A DNA stretch of 64,000 nucleotides from Alkalidesulfovibrio alkalitolerans DSM 16529 (GCF_000422245.1 NZ_ATHI01000001.1:147612-211611), one strand, 5' to 3'; shown: positions 7,739-16,633, numbered from the stretch's first letter. The notes: generated by a model from the sequence alone, not told the origin. A program made the numbers and translations.

Positions 7739-7878
7739 TTCCCCAATCCAACCGGCCGGCGCTGTCGTTGGCGCGAAAGCTCGGGTTCAGGACCATGGGG
7801 GTCCTGCCCGGCGCGGCCTACATCGCGGAAGCGGATCGCCTCGAAGGGCTGGTCCTCTCCCGCCTGACCCGAGAGGAG
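7739..7878 (+). repeat. 140-bp perfect direct repeat, right copy
   Basis: Identical to 7011-7150. This copy keeps the original junction: reading continues to REEVLAHG-stop at 7896, overlapping the next phage gene start at 7889, as expected for the ancestral gene order. It is therefore a detached 3' fragment of the acetyltransferase gene. Confidence 0.97.
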
Positions 7879-7888
7879 GTTCTTGCCC

Positions 7889-8119
7889 ATGGGTAGCCTG
7901 TTTTCCCCGCCCAGAGCCCCGTCCGCGCCCCCGCCGCCCCCGCCCGCACCGGCCCCGGTCATGCCCGAGGAACTGGACGCGGCCGAGACCAGGGCCATGA
8001 AGGAGGCGCGCGAGAAGCAGAAGAAGGCCGCGCTCCTGGCTGCCGGACGTTCCGGCACGGTGCTCGCCGAGCGCGGCACGCCTGCGCCCACGGCCCAGAA
8101 AACCCTGCTCGGCCAATAG
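7889..8119 (+). CDS. Small proline-rich phage protein before portal
   Basis: A 76-residue protein MGSLFSPPRAPSAPPPPPPA onwards, with a proline-rich N-terminus and a charged helical middle (AAETRAMKEAREKQKKAALLAA). Small proteins of this type commonly precede the portal gene in podovirus modules; the function is not known. GAGAGGAGG at 7871-7879 serves as ribosome binding site. It ends ten bases before the portal gene. Confidence 0.65.
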   Translation: MGSLFSPPRAPSAPPPPPPAPAPVMPEELDAAETRAMKEAREKQKKAALLAAGRSGTVLAERGTPAPTAQKTLLGQ

Positions 8120-8129
8120 GAGGCGCGCG

Positions 8130-9830
8130 ATGAGCGAATCACGACTGAGACAGGCCCGCGAGCGGGCGCAAGCCCTGTGGGATCGCCGCCGTTCCTGGGA
8201 CGAGCACCTGCGCGAGGTGGCCGAATACGTGCTGCCCGACAAGGGGCGCTTCGCCGGACACGAGCAGGGCCGCGAGGGCGGCAAGCGCATGGGCCGCATC
8301 ATCGACTCCACGGCCACGCGCGCCGTGCAGATCATGGCCGCCGGGCTCATGGGCGGCCTGACCAGCCCGGCCCGGCCCTGGTTCCGGCTCGGCCTGGCGG
8401 ACAAGGAACTGCGCGAGTGGGGGCCGGTGCGCCACTGGCTGGAGGCGGCCGAGCGGGCCATGTACGGCATGTACGCCCGCTCCAACTTCTACCAGAGCGT
8501 GCACGGGCTCTACCTGGAACTGGGGGCCTTCGGCACGGGCTGCATGTTCTGCGAGGCCGATCCCGAGCGCGGCGCGCGCTTTACGACCTTGACCTTCGGC
8601 GAGTACGCCCTGGCCTGCGACGCCTCGGGCACGCCGGACACCGTGGCCGTGCGCCGCACGTGGCCCGCGCGAAGGCTCGCCGAGCGCTTCGGCGAGGACA
8701 ACCTCTCGGAGGGCGCGCGGCGCATGCTCACGGCCGCGCGCGGCGACGGCCGGGTGGAGGTGACGCAGCTCATCGTCCCGCGCGCCGAAGGAGGCGAGGC
8801 GCGGCTTTCGGCCAGGGCCAAGCCCTTCGCCTCGCTCATCTTCGAGAGCGCGGCCGCTGCGCGTTCGGGCGGCGGGCTGTTGCACGAGGGCGGCTACGAC
8901 CGCTTCCCCTGCCTGTGCCCGCGCTGGGACGTGACCGGCGGCGAGGAATACGGCCGGGGGCCGGGCATGACCGTGCTGCCGGACGTGAAGATGCTCCAGG
9001 AGATGGCCAAGGGGCGGCTTCAGGCCGTGCATCTGGGGCTTCGTCCGCCCATGCGCGTGCCCTCCAAGTTCGCCAAGCGGCTGAACCTGGTGCCCGGCGG
9101 CCAGAACTACGTGAACCCCCAGCAGGCCGAGGGGCTGGCCCCGCTCTACGAGTCGCGGGTCTCCATCGCCGAGGTCACGGCCGTGATCGAGGACGTGCGC
9201 CGCCAGGTGCGCGAGGGCTTCTTCAACGACCTCTTCCTGATGATCTCCTCCATGGACCGTTCCAACGTCACGGCCACGGAGATCATGGAGAAGCAGGCCG
9301 AGAAGCTGCTCATGCTCGGCCCCATCGTGGAGCGGCTGCACTCCGAGCTGCTCGATCCCCTGACCCTGCGCTGCTTCGAGCTTCTGGACGCGGCCGGAGC
9401 CCTGCCGCCCGCGCCGCCCGAGGTGCTGCACTACGCGGCCGCCGGGGGCGAGCTCAAGATCGAGTACGTCTCCATGCTCTCCCAGGCCCAGAAGCTCTCG
9501 GGCTCGCAGTCCATCATGCAACTGCTGGAAGTGGCCGGGCGCATGGCCGCCGGACGGCCCGAGGTTCTGGACAAGATCGACTTCGAACAGGCCCTGGACG
9601 AGCTCTCGCTGGTCACGGGCGTGCCCTCGGGGGTGGTCAGGCCCGACGACGAGGTGGCCGAGCTGCGCGCCAGGCGCGCGGCCCTGGCCGAAGGGATGCC
9701 GCTTGGCGCGGGCATGGGGCCGGGCGAGGGGCCGGGCGAGGGCGGCGCGCCGCCCGCGGCCGCCCTTCCCATTCCGCCTGCCGCGCTCAGGCCTGGTGCG
9801 GCCGGTCCCCACGCGGAGGTCAGGCCGTGA
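8130..9830 (+). CDS. Portal (head-to-tail connector) protein
   Basis: Forms the dodecameric ring at the capsid vertex through which DNA is packaged. The 566-residue length fits the T7/BPP-1-type connector family. The N-terminus reads LRQARERAQALWDRRRSWDEHL...YVLPDKGRF, followed by DSTATRAVQIMAAGLMGGLTSPARPWF, the conserved connector motif near residues 60-85. Further on are YGRGPGMTVLPDVKMLQEMAKG (residues ~270-290) and SNVTATEIMEKQAEKLLMLG (~ 375-395). The C-terminus is Gly/Pro/Ala-rich. An AGGAG-type site precedes the ATG. It overlaps the next gene by four bases (GTGA). Confidence 0.92.
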   Translation: MSESRLRQARERAQALWDRRRSWDEHLREVAEYVLPDKGRFAGHEQGREGGKRMGRIIDSTATRAVQIMAAGLMGGLTSPARPWFRLGLADKELREWGPVRHWLEAAERAMYGMYARSNFYQSVHGLYLELGAFGTGCMFCEADPERGARFTTLTFGEYALACDASGTPDTVAVRRTWPARRLAERFGEDNLSEGARRMLTAARGDGRVEVTQLIVPRAEGGEARLSARAKPFASLIFESAAAARSGGGLLHEGGYDRFPCLCPRWDVTGGEEYGRGPGMTVLPDVKMLQEMAKGRLQAVHLGLRPPMRVPSKFAKRLNLVPGGQNYVNPQQAEGLAPLYESRVSIAEVTAVIEDVRRQVREGFFNDLFLMISSMDRSNVTATEIMEKQAEKLLMLGPIVERLHSELLDPLTLRCFELLDAAGALPPAPPEVLHYAAAGGELKIEYVSMLSQAQKLSGSQSIMQLLEVAGRMAAGRPEVLDKIDFEQALDELSLVTGVPSGVVRPDDEVAELRARRAALAEGMPLGAGMGPGEGPGEGGAPPAAALPIPPAALRPGAAGPHAEVRP

Positions 9831-10261
9831 CCCGGCTGCACGTGCCCGAACCCGATCCGGAGTTCGCGCTCTACGCCCAGGCCGGGTTCGAGGCCGCGCT
9901 CGGCGGGGCTGCCGACGATCCGGTCGGCGAAGACCTTTGCGGCGGCCCGGCGCACGGCCCGGCGCACGGCCCCGAGGCCGAGCGTCTGGCGCGCCTTCTG
10001 GCCGACTGCCGCGAGGTCATGTGCCTGCCCTCGGGCGCGGGGCTTCGGCTGCTGTGGCACTGGCGCGAGCAGGCCCTGGCCTTCGGCCAGGTCTTCGTGC
10101 CCGGCGCGGCCGTGTACGCCAACGCCGCGCTCATGGACTACGCCCGCGAGCGCGAGGCCGAGATGGCCATGGCCCACCCGCGCAAATACCTGGAACTCAT
10201 GACCCTGGCCGCCCGCGCCCACGCCCGGGAGGCGGCGGCCGCAACCGCACGGAGGAGATGA
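9827..10261 (+). CDS. Bbp19-like phage protein between portal and scaffold
   Basis: A 144-residue protein starting at GTG inside the portal stop (GTGA). The central part, ADCREVMCLPSGAGLRLLWH and following FGQVFVPGAAVYANAALMDYAR, resembles the Bbp19-type proteins of podoviruses, which share a pattern of a short helix, a segment near a promoter-proximal Trp and a tail. Similarity is weak and was judged by eye. Position between portal and scaffold agrees with that family. Function unknown. Confidence 0.6.
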   Translation: MTRLHVPEPDPEFALYAQAGFEAALGGAADDPVGEDLCGGPAHGPAHGPEAERLARLLADCREVMCLPSGAGLRLLWHWREQALAFGQVFVPGAAVYANAALMDYAREREAEMAMAHPRKYLELMTLAARAHAREAAAATARRR

Positions 10262-10263
10262 TC

Positions 10264-11022
10264 ATGCCCCACGAGATCACGGACCACGCCGGAATCATGG
10301 ACAGCGCCGCGCCGCAGGACGCACCCGGACGCGCGGACACCCAGGACACCGGATGGGATACCCCGGCCACGGCCCATGCGCCCGGCCGGGAAGAGGCAAG
10401 GGACAAGGAGAAGGGCGGGGCGGACCTGCCGCGCGTGAAAAACCTCCTGCTCGACCCCGTGGACGCACCCGATGGCGCGGACCACGAGGCCGGGGAGGTG
10501 GAGCGCGCCCTGCACGACAAGGCCAGGAAGGCCAAGGTGGCCGCGTCCTACGCGCCCGAGGACTACGCCTTCGAGTTCCCGGACGGGTTCTCCCCGGACG
10601 AGGCGCTCGTGACGGCCTTTCGGGACTTCGCGGCCGACGAGGGCATCGCGCCCGACCTGGCGGGCAGGCTGGCCGCCTTTCAGGTGCGCATGGTCATGAC
10701 GGCCCAGACCGACATGGCCGAGCGCTGCGAGGAGGCGCTGCGCGCCGAGTGGGGCCGCGACTTCGGCCGCAACATGCGCGAGGTCAAGTCCGCGCTTTCC
10801 TACGTGGACGCGCACCTGCCCGGCTTCAAGGACTGGGTGGGCACCCTGGGATCGTGGGCGGGCGGCTCGCCCGAGTTCGTCCGCTTCATGCACTGGCTCG
10901 GCCGCCATGTGGCCGAGGACCGGCTCATGGACGGCGGCGGGCCCGCGCCCCGCTCCGAGGAGATGACCACCCTGGAGTACATCACCGACGCGTTCAAACG
11001 CGCAGAACGAGGAGACTACTAG
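10264..11022 (+). CDS. Scaffold / capsid assembly protein
   Basis: A 252-residue, strongly charged protein placed directly before the major capsid gene, where podoviruses keep the scaffold that guides prohead assembly. The N-terminal 90 residues are Asp/Ala/Gly-rich and probably disordered; then ASYAPEDYAFEFPDGFSPDE (near residue 105) and VTAFRDFAADEGIAPDLAGR follow, a pattern common in phage scaffold proteins. The helical C-terminus ends LEYITDAFKRAERGDY. ATG at 10264 is chosen over 10258 because GGAGGAG at 10251-10257 is then spaced correctly. It abuts the capsid gene. Confidence 0.75.
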   Translation: MPHEITDHAGIMDSAAPQDAPGRADTQDTGWDTPATAHAPGREEARDKEKGGADLPRVKNLLLDPVDAPDGADHEAGEVERALHDKARKAKVAASYAPEDYAFEFPDGFSPDEALVTAFRDFAADEGIAPDLAGRLAAFQVRMVMTAQTDMAERCEEALRAEWGRDFGRNMREVKSALSYVDAHLPGFKDWVGTLGSWAGGSPEFVRFMHWLGRHVAEDRLMDGGGPAPRSEEMTTLEYITDAFKRAERGDY

Positions 11023-11949
11023 ATGAGCATGAGCACCCTGAAGGAACTGGCCGTTCAGTACGCCACCAAGCAGCCCAAGCAGGTGGACGCCCTGACCGAG
11101 AAGGCCCCGATCCTGGACGCGCTGCCCTTCGACGAGGCCAGCCACGGGCTTTGGAACGCCTACGAGGATCTCTCGAACATCCAGGGCGCGGGCTTCGTGG
11201 AGATGAACGCGCCGCTGCCGGTCATCGCGGCCGACGCGGACCTGAAGAAGGTCGATCTGGCCATCATGGGCGGCGAGATCGAGGTGCCCGAGGACAAGGC
11301 CCGCATGTTCGGCGGCAAGGAGCAGTACTTCTCCAAGAAGATGGACGCCATCCTGCGCGCCTCGGGCATGGCCGCCGAGAAGAAGATCATCTACGACAAC
11401 TTCCGGGCCTTCGCCCTGGACCACGGCGCGGCGCTCTCGGCCGGGGCCGAGACCGACGCCTGCTACTCCATCCTGGCCGTGCGCTTCGAGCCCGGCGTGA
11501 CCTGCGGCCTGTACAGCCCCGAGGGCTTCAAGCGCGGCTCGCTGCTCGACTCGCTGCCCATCAACGGCGGCGCGCTCTACAAGAACGCCCAGGGCGTGCT
11601 GGTCTTCGGCATGCGCGTCAAGGGCTACTTCGGCATCCAGATCGCGGACCCGCGCACCGTGGCCGCCATCGTCAACATCAACGCCGACAACGTGCCCACG
11701 GCCGCCCAGGTGGACGACCTGCTGGCCATGGTCCGGGCCGACTCCGCCGACACCAAGCTGTTCATGCACATGCGCTGCAAGAACATGCTCAACCGCTACA
11801 AGGCCGGCGACGGCCAGGGCGGCGGCAGCCTGCAGACCCTGCCCGCGACCAAGGATCTGAACCGGACCTTCGAGGCCTGGAACGGCATCCCCATCGTCGC
11901 TTCCTACAACTTCCTCGAAGGGGCCGAGACGGCCGTGGCCCTCGACTAA
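11023..11949 (+). CDS. Major capsid protein
   Basis: A 308-residue protein, MSMSTLKELAVQYATKQPKQ onwards, in the standard position after the scaffold gene. It matches the podovirus capsid family with HK97-type fold: ALPFDEASHGLWNAYEDL near residue 33, PLPVIAADADLKKVDLAIMG near 65, NFRAFALDHGA near 125 and NINADNVPTAAQVDDLLAM near 225. The gene begins immediately after the scaffold stop, with GAGGAG upstream. No processing site or odd feature is seen. Confidence 0.85.
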   Translation: MSMSTLKELAVQYATKQPKQVDALTEKAPILDALPFDEASHGLWNAYEDLSNIQGAGFVEMNAPLPVIAADADLKKVDLAIMGGEIEVPEDKARMFGGKEQYFSKKMDAILRASGMAAEKKIIYDNFRAFALDHGAALSAGAETDACYSILAVRFEPGVTCGLYSPEGFKRGSLLDSLPINGGALYKNAQGVLVFGMRVKGYFGIQIADPRTVAAIVNINADNVPTAAQVDDLLAMVRADSADTKLFMHMRCKNMLNRYKAGDGQGGGSLQTLPATKDLNRTFEAWNGIPIVASYNFLEGAETAVALD

Positions 11950-11974
11950 CCGCAACGATCCAAAGGAGAAACGC

Positions 11975-12376
11975 ATGTACAAGCAGACCCTCAAGTCCGC
12001 TGACGACTATCTGGCCAAGGGCCAGAGCCTGCCCCAGAACGCCTCGGCCCTGGGCAACCAGGGCGCGCGCGACTTCTGCAACACCCAGGGCGCCCTGGAG
12101 GTCGTGGTCGCGGCCCGCGAGGACGTGGAGGTGGCCCAGGGCCATAGCCTGACCATCGGCCTGGTCCACGCCGAGGACGGCGAGGACTTCGCCCCGGCGG
12201 GCGGGGCCTTCACGGCCGAGGCCACGGACGCGGCCCTGACCTGGCGCGCCGGGCAGATCGTCTGCCGCCTGGCCGTGCCCTCCACGCTCAAGCGCCGCGC
12301 CGCGCTGCAACTGGCCACCACGGACCCGGCCGCCTCTGGCGCCCTGGACGGCTGGCTCGCCTACCTGGCCCGCTAG
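11975..12376 (+). CDS. Bbp16-like capsid cement protein
   Basis: A 133-residue protein, MYKQTLKSADDYLAKGQSLP onwards, directly following the capsid gene. The content, GALEVVVAAREDVEVAQGHS then TIGLVHAEDGEDFAP, is rich in short beta strands, as in the Bbp16 family of podovirus capsid cement proteins that decorate and stabilise the shell. CAAAGGAG lies upstream of the ATG. Assignment rests on position, size and strand-rich character. Confidence 0.68.
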   Translation: MYKQTLKSADDYLAKGQSLPQNASALGNQGARDFCNTQGALEVVVAAREDVEVAQGHSLTIGLVHAEDGEDFAPAGGAFTAEATDAALTWRAGQIVCRLAVPSTLKRRAALQLATTDPAASGALDGWLAYLAR

Positions 12377-12511
12377 CGGACCGTCCTAAGAACGCCATCT
12401 GCCGCCGTGCATCCGGCGCTTTTTGAACGGCCTGCGAGTCAGGCCGAAAACCTCGACCGGGCCGTCCCGCGAACGCGCTTCGCGGGGCGGTCCGCATCCC
12501 GGAGCGAACCG
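12377..12511. repeat. Degenerate extragenic palindrome inside phage operon
   Basis: This gap between the cement and tail genes holds CGCCATCTGCCG...GCATCCGGCGCTTTTT-GAACGGCCTGC (12387-12435). These are the end motifs of the palindrome family seen at 46399-46526 and 23197-23323, but the central part is missing. A second hairpin, GCGAACGCGCTTCGC, lies at 12470-12484, between GGGCCGTCCC and GGGCGGTCCG. The phage module therefore has acquired a host-type repeat. It may attenuate or terminate transcription between capsid and tail genes. Confidence 0.65.
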
Positions 12512-13084
12512 ATGACCGCCGACATCGCCATCTGCAACATGGCCCTGACCGCGCTCGGCCATGAGACCATCGCCGCGCCGCACGAGCGCACCAAGGCCGC
12601 CGGATTGTGCCGCCTGCACTACCACGGGGCGCGGCGCGAGCTTTTGGAGGCCCACCACTGGGCCTTCGCCACGGGCGCGGCCGACCTGGCCCTGGTGCAC
12701 GGCGTGGCCGAAACGGCCACGGCCAGGGCGCTTGGCTACGCCTTCGCCTTCATGCGCCCCGCGGACTGCCTGAAGGCCCGCCGCCTGACCGACGACGCGC
12801 CCTTCGAGCCCGCCGGGCGGCTGATCCTGTGCAACGTGGACAAGGCGCGGCTCATCTACACCCGTGACCTGACCGAATCGGCCGTGTTCCCGGCCGCCTT
12901 CACGCGCGCCCTGAGCTTTCTCCTGGCCTCGCTCCTGGCCGTGCCGCTGATGCAAAGCCAGAAGCTCGAACGCTCCATGCTCGAAAAGTACCTGAGCCTG
13001 GTCGAGGCCGCGCGCGAGACCGACGCGGACCAGGGCGCGCCCGCGGGCGAGCCGAGCGTGGCCTGGATCGAGGCGAGGAGGTAG
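12512..13084 (+). CDS. Tail tubular protein A / adaptor
   Basis: A 190-residue protein forming the ring under the portal in short-tailed phages (T7 gp11 type). It begins MTADIAICNMALTALGHETI, matching the typical N-terminus (N.AL..LG...I). The family middle, CRLHYHGARRELLEAHHWAFA, is at residues 33-53, and FMRPADCLKARRL at about 80. Near the C-terminus is AFTRALSFLLASLLAVPLMQS. The gene is followed two bases later by the tail tubular B gene. Confidence 0.83.
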   Translation: MTADIAICNMALTALGHETIAAPHERTKAAGLCRLHYHGARRELLEAHHWAFATGAADLALVHGVAETATARALGYAFAFMRPADCLKARRLTDDAPFEPAGRLILCNVDKARLIYTRDLTESAVFPAAFTRALSFLLASLLAVPLMQSQKLERSMLEKYLSLVEAARETDADQGAPAGEPSVAWIEARR

Positions 13085-13086
13085 CC

Positions 13087-15501
13087 ATGGGCAAGAGCAT
13101 CATCCTGCAGACCAGCTTCAACGGCGGCGAGCTTTCGCCCCTGCTCCAGGGCCGCGTGGATCAGGAACGCTACGCCTCGGGCTGCGAGCGGCTCGTCAAC
13201 TTCTGCCTGTGGCCGCACGGCGCGGCCCATCGGCGGCCGGGCACGCGCTTCGTGGCCGCCTGCGGCAACGAGGACTCGGCCTCGCGCCTGATTCCCTTCG
13301 AGGTGGCCTCGGACACGGCCTACGTGCTCGAATTCTTCGCCGACGCCGAAGGAGGCGGCCGGATGCGCGTTTTTGCGGGCGGCATGATCGGCGGCGGGCC
13401 GGTCCTGGACGGGGAGGAGGTCTGCGAGATCGCCACGCCCTACGGCTCGGCCCAGACCATCCGCGCGCTGCGCTACTGCCAGAGCGCGGACGTGATGTAC
13501 CTGGCCCATCCGGACCACCCGCCGCACAAGCTGGCCCGCCACGGCCACACGGACTGGCGGCTGACCGAGGTGGACTTCAGGCCCGGCATCGCCGCCCCGG
13601 CGACGCTTTCGGCCGCGCGCCAGGGCCAGGCGGGGCAAACCGAGTACGCCTACGTGGTCACGGCCGTGCGCGACGAGATCGGCGAGGAGTCGCTGCCCTC
13701 GCCCGAGGCCGTGGTCGCGGACGGCAACGCCACGCTCTCGGCCGCCAACCACGTGCGGCTCGACTGGGAAGCCGTGGAGGGGGCCAGGGAGTTCAACGTC
13801 TATCGCAAGGTCAACGGCGTCTTCGGCTGGATCGGCAAGGCCGAGGGCACGCGCTTCGAGGACAAGGGCGAGACCAAGCCCGACGTGGGCGACACGCCGC
13901 CCAAAGCGCGCAATCCCTTCGACGGCCCCGGCAAGTATCCCTCCTGCGTACAGTTCTTCGAGCAGCGGCTGTTCTTCGCGGCCTCGCGCGACGAACCGCA
14001 GAAGCTGTGGGGTTCGCAGAGCGCCAACTACGAGAACTTCAACATCTCCACGCCGCTCAAGGACGACGACGCCGTGACCTACGGCGTGGCCGCCGACCGG
14101 ATCAACGCCGTGGTCTGGATGCTGCCCGCGCAAAAGAAGCTGCTCTTCGGCACCGTGGGCGGCGAATGGACGCTTGGCGGCGCGGGCGGCGATCCGCTCT
14201 CGCCCCTGTCCGTGGAGACCGCGCGCGAGACGGCCCACGGCTCCGCGCCGATCCCGCCCGTGACCATCGGCAGCACCGTGCTCTTCGTGCAGCGGCCGGG
14301 CAACGTGGTGCGCGAGTTCGCCTACTCCCTGGACGTGGACGGCTACGCGGCCACGGACGTCTCCATCCTCTCCGAGCACATCCTGGGCGAGCGCGCCATC
14401 GTGGACTGGGCCTACCAGCAGGCCCCGTGCTCCACGGTATGGGCCGTGCGCGACGACGGAGAGCTTTTGGCCCTCACATATCTGCGCGAGCACAAGGTCG
14501 TGGGCTGGTCGCGCCACGAGACGCAGGGGGCCGTGGAGTCCGTGGCCGTGATCCCCGGCGCGGTGGAGGACGAAGTCTGGCTCGCGGTGCGCCGCACGGA
14601 CGCGCAAGGCCAGACGCGGCGCTTCGTGGAGCGGCTGGCCCCGGTCTTTCGCGGCGAACATGCCGAGCAGGCCTTTTTCGTGGACGCCGGGCTCTCGTGC
14701 TCGGCCTGGAACGAGGATCAAGCGCGCACCCTGACCCTTTCGGCCGCCGACTGGACGCCGGGAGGCGAGGCCGTGCTCTTGGCCGTGGGCCACGCGCCGT
14801 TCTCGGTCCAGGACGAGGGGCGGCGGTTTAGGCTGCGCGCGGCGCTGCCGGGCGGCGGCATGGATCGGAGCGCGGTCTGCGAGGTGCGCGTGACCTGCGT
14901 GCAGGACGAGTCCAGCGCCTCGGTCCGGCTGCTTACGGCCGTGCCCACGGCGCTTCGCCAGGCCGCGACCATGCACCACGCCCGGCTCTCGTCCTTTATC
15001 TCGGGCCTTGAGCATCTGCAGGGCACGACCGTGCAGGTGTTGGCCGACGGCATGGTCCAGCCCGAGGTGCGCGTGGGCGACGCCTCGTCCGCCTCGTGGG
15101 CCAGCCGCGAGTGGGGGCCGGGCGAGATCGAGTTGCAGCGTCCGGCGGCCGTGGTGCACGCGGGGCTTGGCTACGTCTCGGATCTCGCGCCCATGCGGCC
15201 CGAGGCCCCGGACCAGGCGGGCACGAGCCAGGGCCGTACGCGGCGCGTGGGGCTCGTCTGGGTGCGGCTGCACAATTCGCTTGGCTGCAAGGTGGGCGCG
15301 TCGGCCAATGCCCTGCACGAGATCATGTTCCGCACCTCGGAGCACAAGATGGGCGCGGCCGTGCCGCTCTTTTCGGGCGACAGGCGCGTGGCCCTGCCCG
15401 GCGGCTACGACGCCTCGGCGGGCGTGCTCGTGCGCCAGGATCTGCCGCTGCCGCTGACCGTCCTGGCCCTGGTCACGGAACTGGAGGTCATGGAGCGATG
15501 A
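13087..15501 (+). CDS. Tail tubular protein B / tail nozzle
   Basis: An 804-residue protein forming the tail nozzle of a podovirus. The N-terminus, QTSFNGGELSPLLQGRVDQE and then RLVNFCLWPHGAAHRRPGTR, is the diagnostic start of this family. An inserted fibronectin-III-like segment (residues ~185-265, QTEYAYVVTAVRDEIGEESLPS) is common in such proteins. Later parts include QRLFFAASRDEPQKLWGSQS and IPPVTIGSTVLFVQRPGN. The gene overlaps the following one as ATGA (15498-15501). Full length, no break. Confidence 0.88.
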   Translation: MGKSIILQTSFNGGELSPLLQGRVDQERYASGCERLVNFCLWPHGAAHRRPGTRFVAACGNEDSASRLIPFEVASDTAYVLEFFADAEGGGRMRVFAGGMIGGGPVLDGEEVCEIATPYGSAQTIRALRYCQSADVMYLAHPDHPPHKLARHGHTDWRLTEVDFRPGIAAPATLSAARQGQAGQTEYAYVVTAVRDEIGEESLPSPEAVVADGNATLSAANHVRLDWEAVEGAREFNVYRKVNGVFGWIGKAEGTRFEDKGETKPDVGDTPPKARNPFDGPGKYPSCVQFFEQRLFFAASRDEPQKLWGSQSANYENFNISTPLKDDDAVTYGVAADRINAVVWMLPAQKKLLFGTVGGEWTLGGAGGDPLSPLSVETARETAHGSAPIPPVTIGSTVLFVQRPGNVVREFAYSLDVDGYAATDVSILSEHILGERAIVDWAYQQAPCSTVWAVRDDGELLALTYLREHKVVGWSRHETQGAVESVAVIPGAVEDEVWLAVRRTDAQGQTRRFVERLAPVFRGEHAEQAFFVDAGLSCSAWNEDQARTLTLSAADWTPGGEAVLLAVGHAPFSVQDEGRRFRLRAALPGGGMDRSAVCEVRVTCVQDESSASVRLLTAVPTALRQAATMHHARLSSFISGLEHLQGTTVQVLADGMVQPEVRVGDASSASWASREWGPGEIELQRPAAVVHAGLGYVSDLAPMRPEAPDQAGTSQGRTRRVGLVWVRLHNSLGCKVGASANALHEIMFRTSEHKMGAAVPLFSGDRRVALPGGYDASAGVLVRQDLPLPLTVLALVTELEVMER

Positions 15502-16028
15502 GGCACGACATCGAACGCCGCGCCGCGCGGCGGCCGGACGCGGATTCGCGGCCCCGGCTGGTCCCGTTTGCGCCCGCGCACCTGGCCGCGCTTTCGCCGC
15601 GCGCCTTTGAGCGCCTGACCTTCGGGCTTCAGGGCGGCCACGACCGCGAGACGGCCGCGCGCCTGGCCGCACTCGGCCCGGCCTTCAGCCTGCTGCGCGG
15701 GCGTGAGGTGGTGGCCTGCGCCGGGATCATGCTCGGGCCGGTGCGGCCCGACGGCACGCGCGCGGGCGATGCCTGGGCGCTCACGGGCGAGGCCGTGGAG
15801 CGCTTTCCCCTGGCCTTTCACCGCGCGGTGCGGCGCACGCTTGGCGCGCTCGTGGCGGGGCACGGCCTTTCGCGGGTCCAGGCCTTGTGCCTGGCCGGAC
15901 ACGCGCGCTCGCGGCGCTGGCTGAACCGACTTGGATTTCGGCGCGAGACCCTGGAGCCGGGCATGGCCTGCATGCTGCCGGGCGCGCGCCTGCACCTGTA
16001 CGCACTCACACGGGAGGACGGATCATGA
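15498..16028 (+). CDS. Phage GNAT-like acetyltransferase 2
   Basis: A 176-residue protein starting MRHDIERRAARRPDADSRPR. From residue 20 it follows a GNAT-like layout: PFAPAHLAAL, then EVVACAGIMLG (strand with substrate loop), DAWALTGEAV, and the late ARSRRWLNRLGFRRET motif matching the acetyl-CoA-binding end (R.WL..LGF). Similar proteins occur between tail and core genes in podoviruses; the substrate is not known. It overlaps both neighbours by four bases. It is a second GNAT-like gene in the module, distinct from the one at 6620. Confidence 0.7.
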   Translation: MRHDIERRAARRPDADSRPRLVPFAPAHLAALSPRAFERLTFGLQGGHDRETAARLAALGPAFSLLRGREVVACAGIMLGPVRPDGTRAGDAWALTGEAVERFPLAFHRAVRRTLGALVAGHGLSRVQALCLAGHARSRRWLNRLGFRRETLEPGMACMLPGARLHLYALTREDGS

Positions 16029-16573
16029 GCGGAATCGAACCCTGGATTCTGGCGAGCTCCATCGCCACCACGGGCGTGGGGATGATCTCGGGCCAGGCCC
16101 AGGCCCAGGCGCAGGCCCAGGCGGCGCGCCAGGCCGCCGAATACCAGCGCCAGATGGCCGAGAACAACGCCCTGGCGGCCGAGCAGCAGGCCGATCTGGA
16201 GAAGAAGATGGCCGAGAAGCGGCTTGCGGCCATCCGCCAGGAGGGCGCGGGCCAGAGCGGCGCGCTTCGGGCGCGCATGGCGCGAAGCGGTGTGAGCCTG
16301 CTGGACGAGGACGGCTCGGCCATGGACGTGCTGGGCCAGGTGGCGGCGGACTACGCGGGCCACGCCGAGGCCGAGAAGTGGAAGAGCGACTATGCCGTGC
16401 AGAATCTCCTGCACCGCGCCGAGACGTACCGGCACGGCGGGCTGCTCGCGGACATGGAGGGCGCGGCCAGGGCCGGGGCCATCCGGAGCTCGTCCATGAG
16501 TTCGCTCACCCAGGGCCTGCTCGGCCTCACGCACAACACCCTGGCTTCCGGCCACAAATACAATTGGTGGTAG
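16025..16573 (+). CDS. Virion core protein, T7 gp14-like
   Basis: A 182-residue protein with N-terminal hydrophobic segment (PWILASSIATTGVGMI), then AQAQAQAQAARQAAEYQRQ and a long helical, coiled-coil-prone stretch to about residue 75. A Gly/Ser-rich middle (GALRARMARSGVSLLDEDGS) follows. Podovirus core proteins ejected with the DNA look like this and lie at this position. It is the last gene of the overlapping series and is followed by a terminator. Confidence 0.72.
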   Translation: MSGIEPWILASSIATTGVGMISGQAQAQAQAQAARQAAEYQRQMAENNALAAEQQADLEKKMAEKRLAAIRQEGAGQSGALRARMARSGVSLLDEDGSAMDVLGQVAADYAGHAEAEKWKSDYAVQNLLHRAETYRHGGLLADMEGAARAGAIRSSSMSSLTQGLLGLTHNTLASGHKYNWW

Positions 16574-16602
16574 CGGACCGCTAAAGTGACGACAGACGAT
16601 GA

Positions 16603-16633
16603 AGGGCGGCTCCGTGCGGAGCCGCCCTGTTTT
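16603..16633 (+). terminator. Rho-independent terminator after core gene
   Basis: Perfect 11-bp stem AGGGCGGCTCC (16603-16613) / GGAGCCGCCCT (16618-16628) with a GTGC loop, followed by GTTTT. It lies 30 bases after the stop of the core protein gene, so transcription of the phage module would end here, before the AT-rich lipoprotein gene. Confidence 0.85.

Noticed and set aside
7011..7878. Standard insertion sequence
   Set aside because: No transposase and no terminal inverted repeats; the repeats are 140 bp and derived from the target gene, unlike a normal target duplication.
8139..9812. 557-residue open frame on the minus strand
   Set aside because: Antisense to the portal gene; His/Gly/Arg-rich with no domain.
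12856..15672. 938-residue open frame on the minus strand
   Set aside because: It is antisense to the tail tubular B gene, has biased Arg/Gly/Ala composition and no motif; a by-product of high GC.
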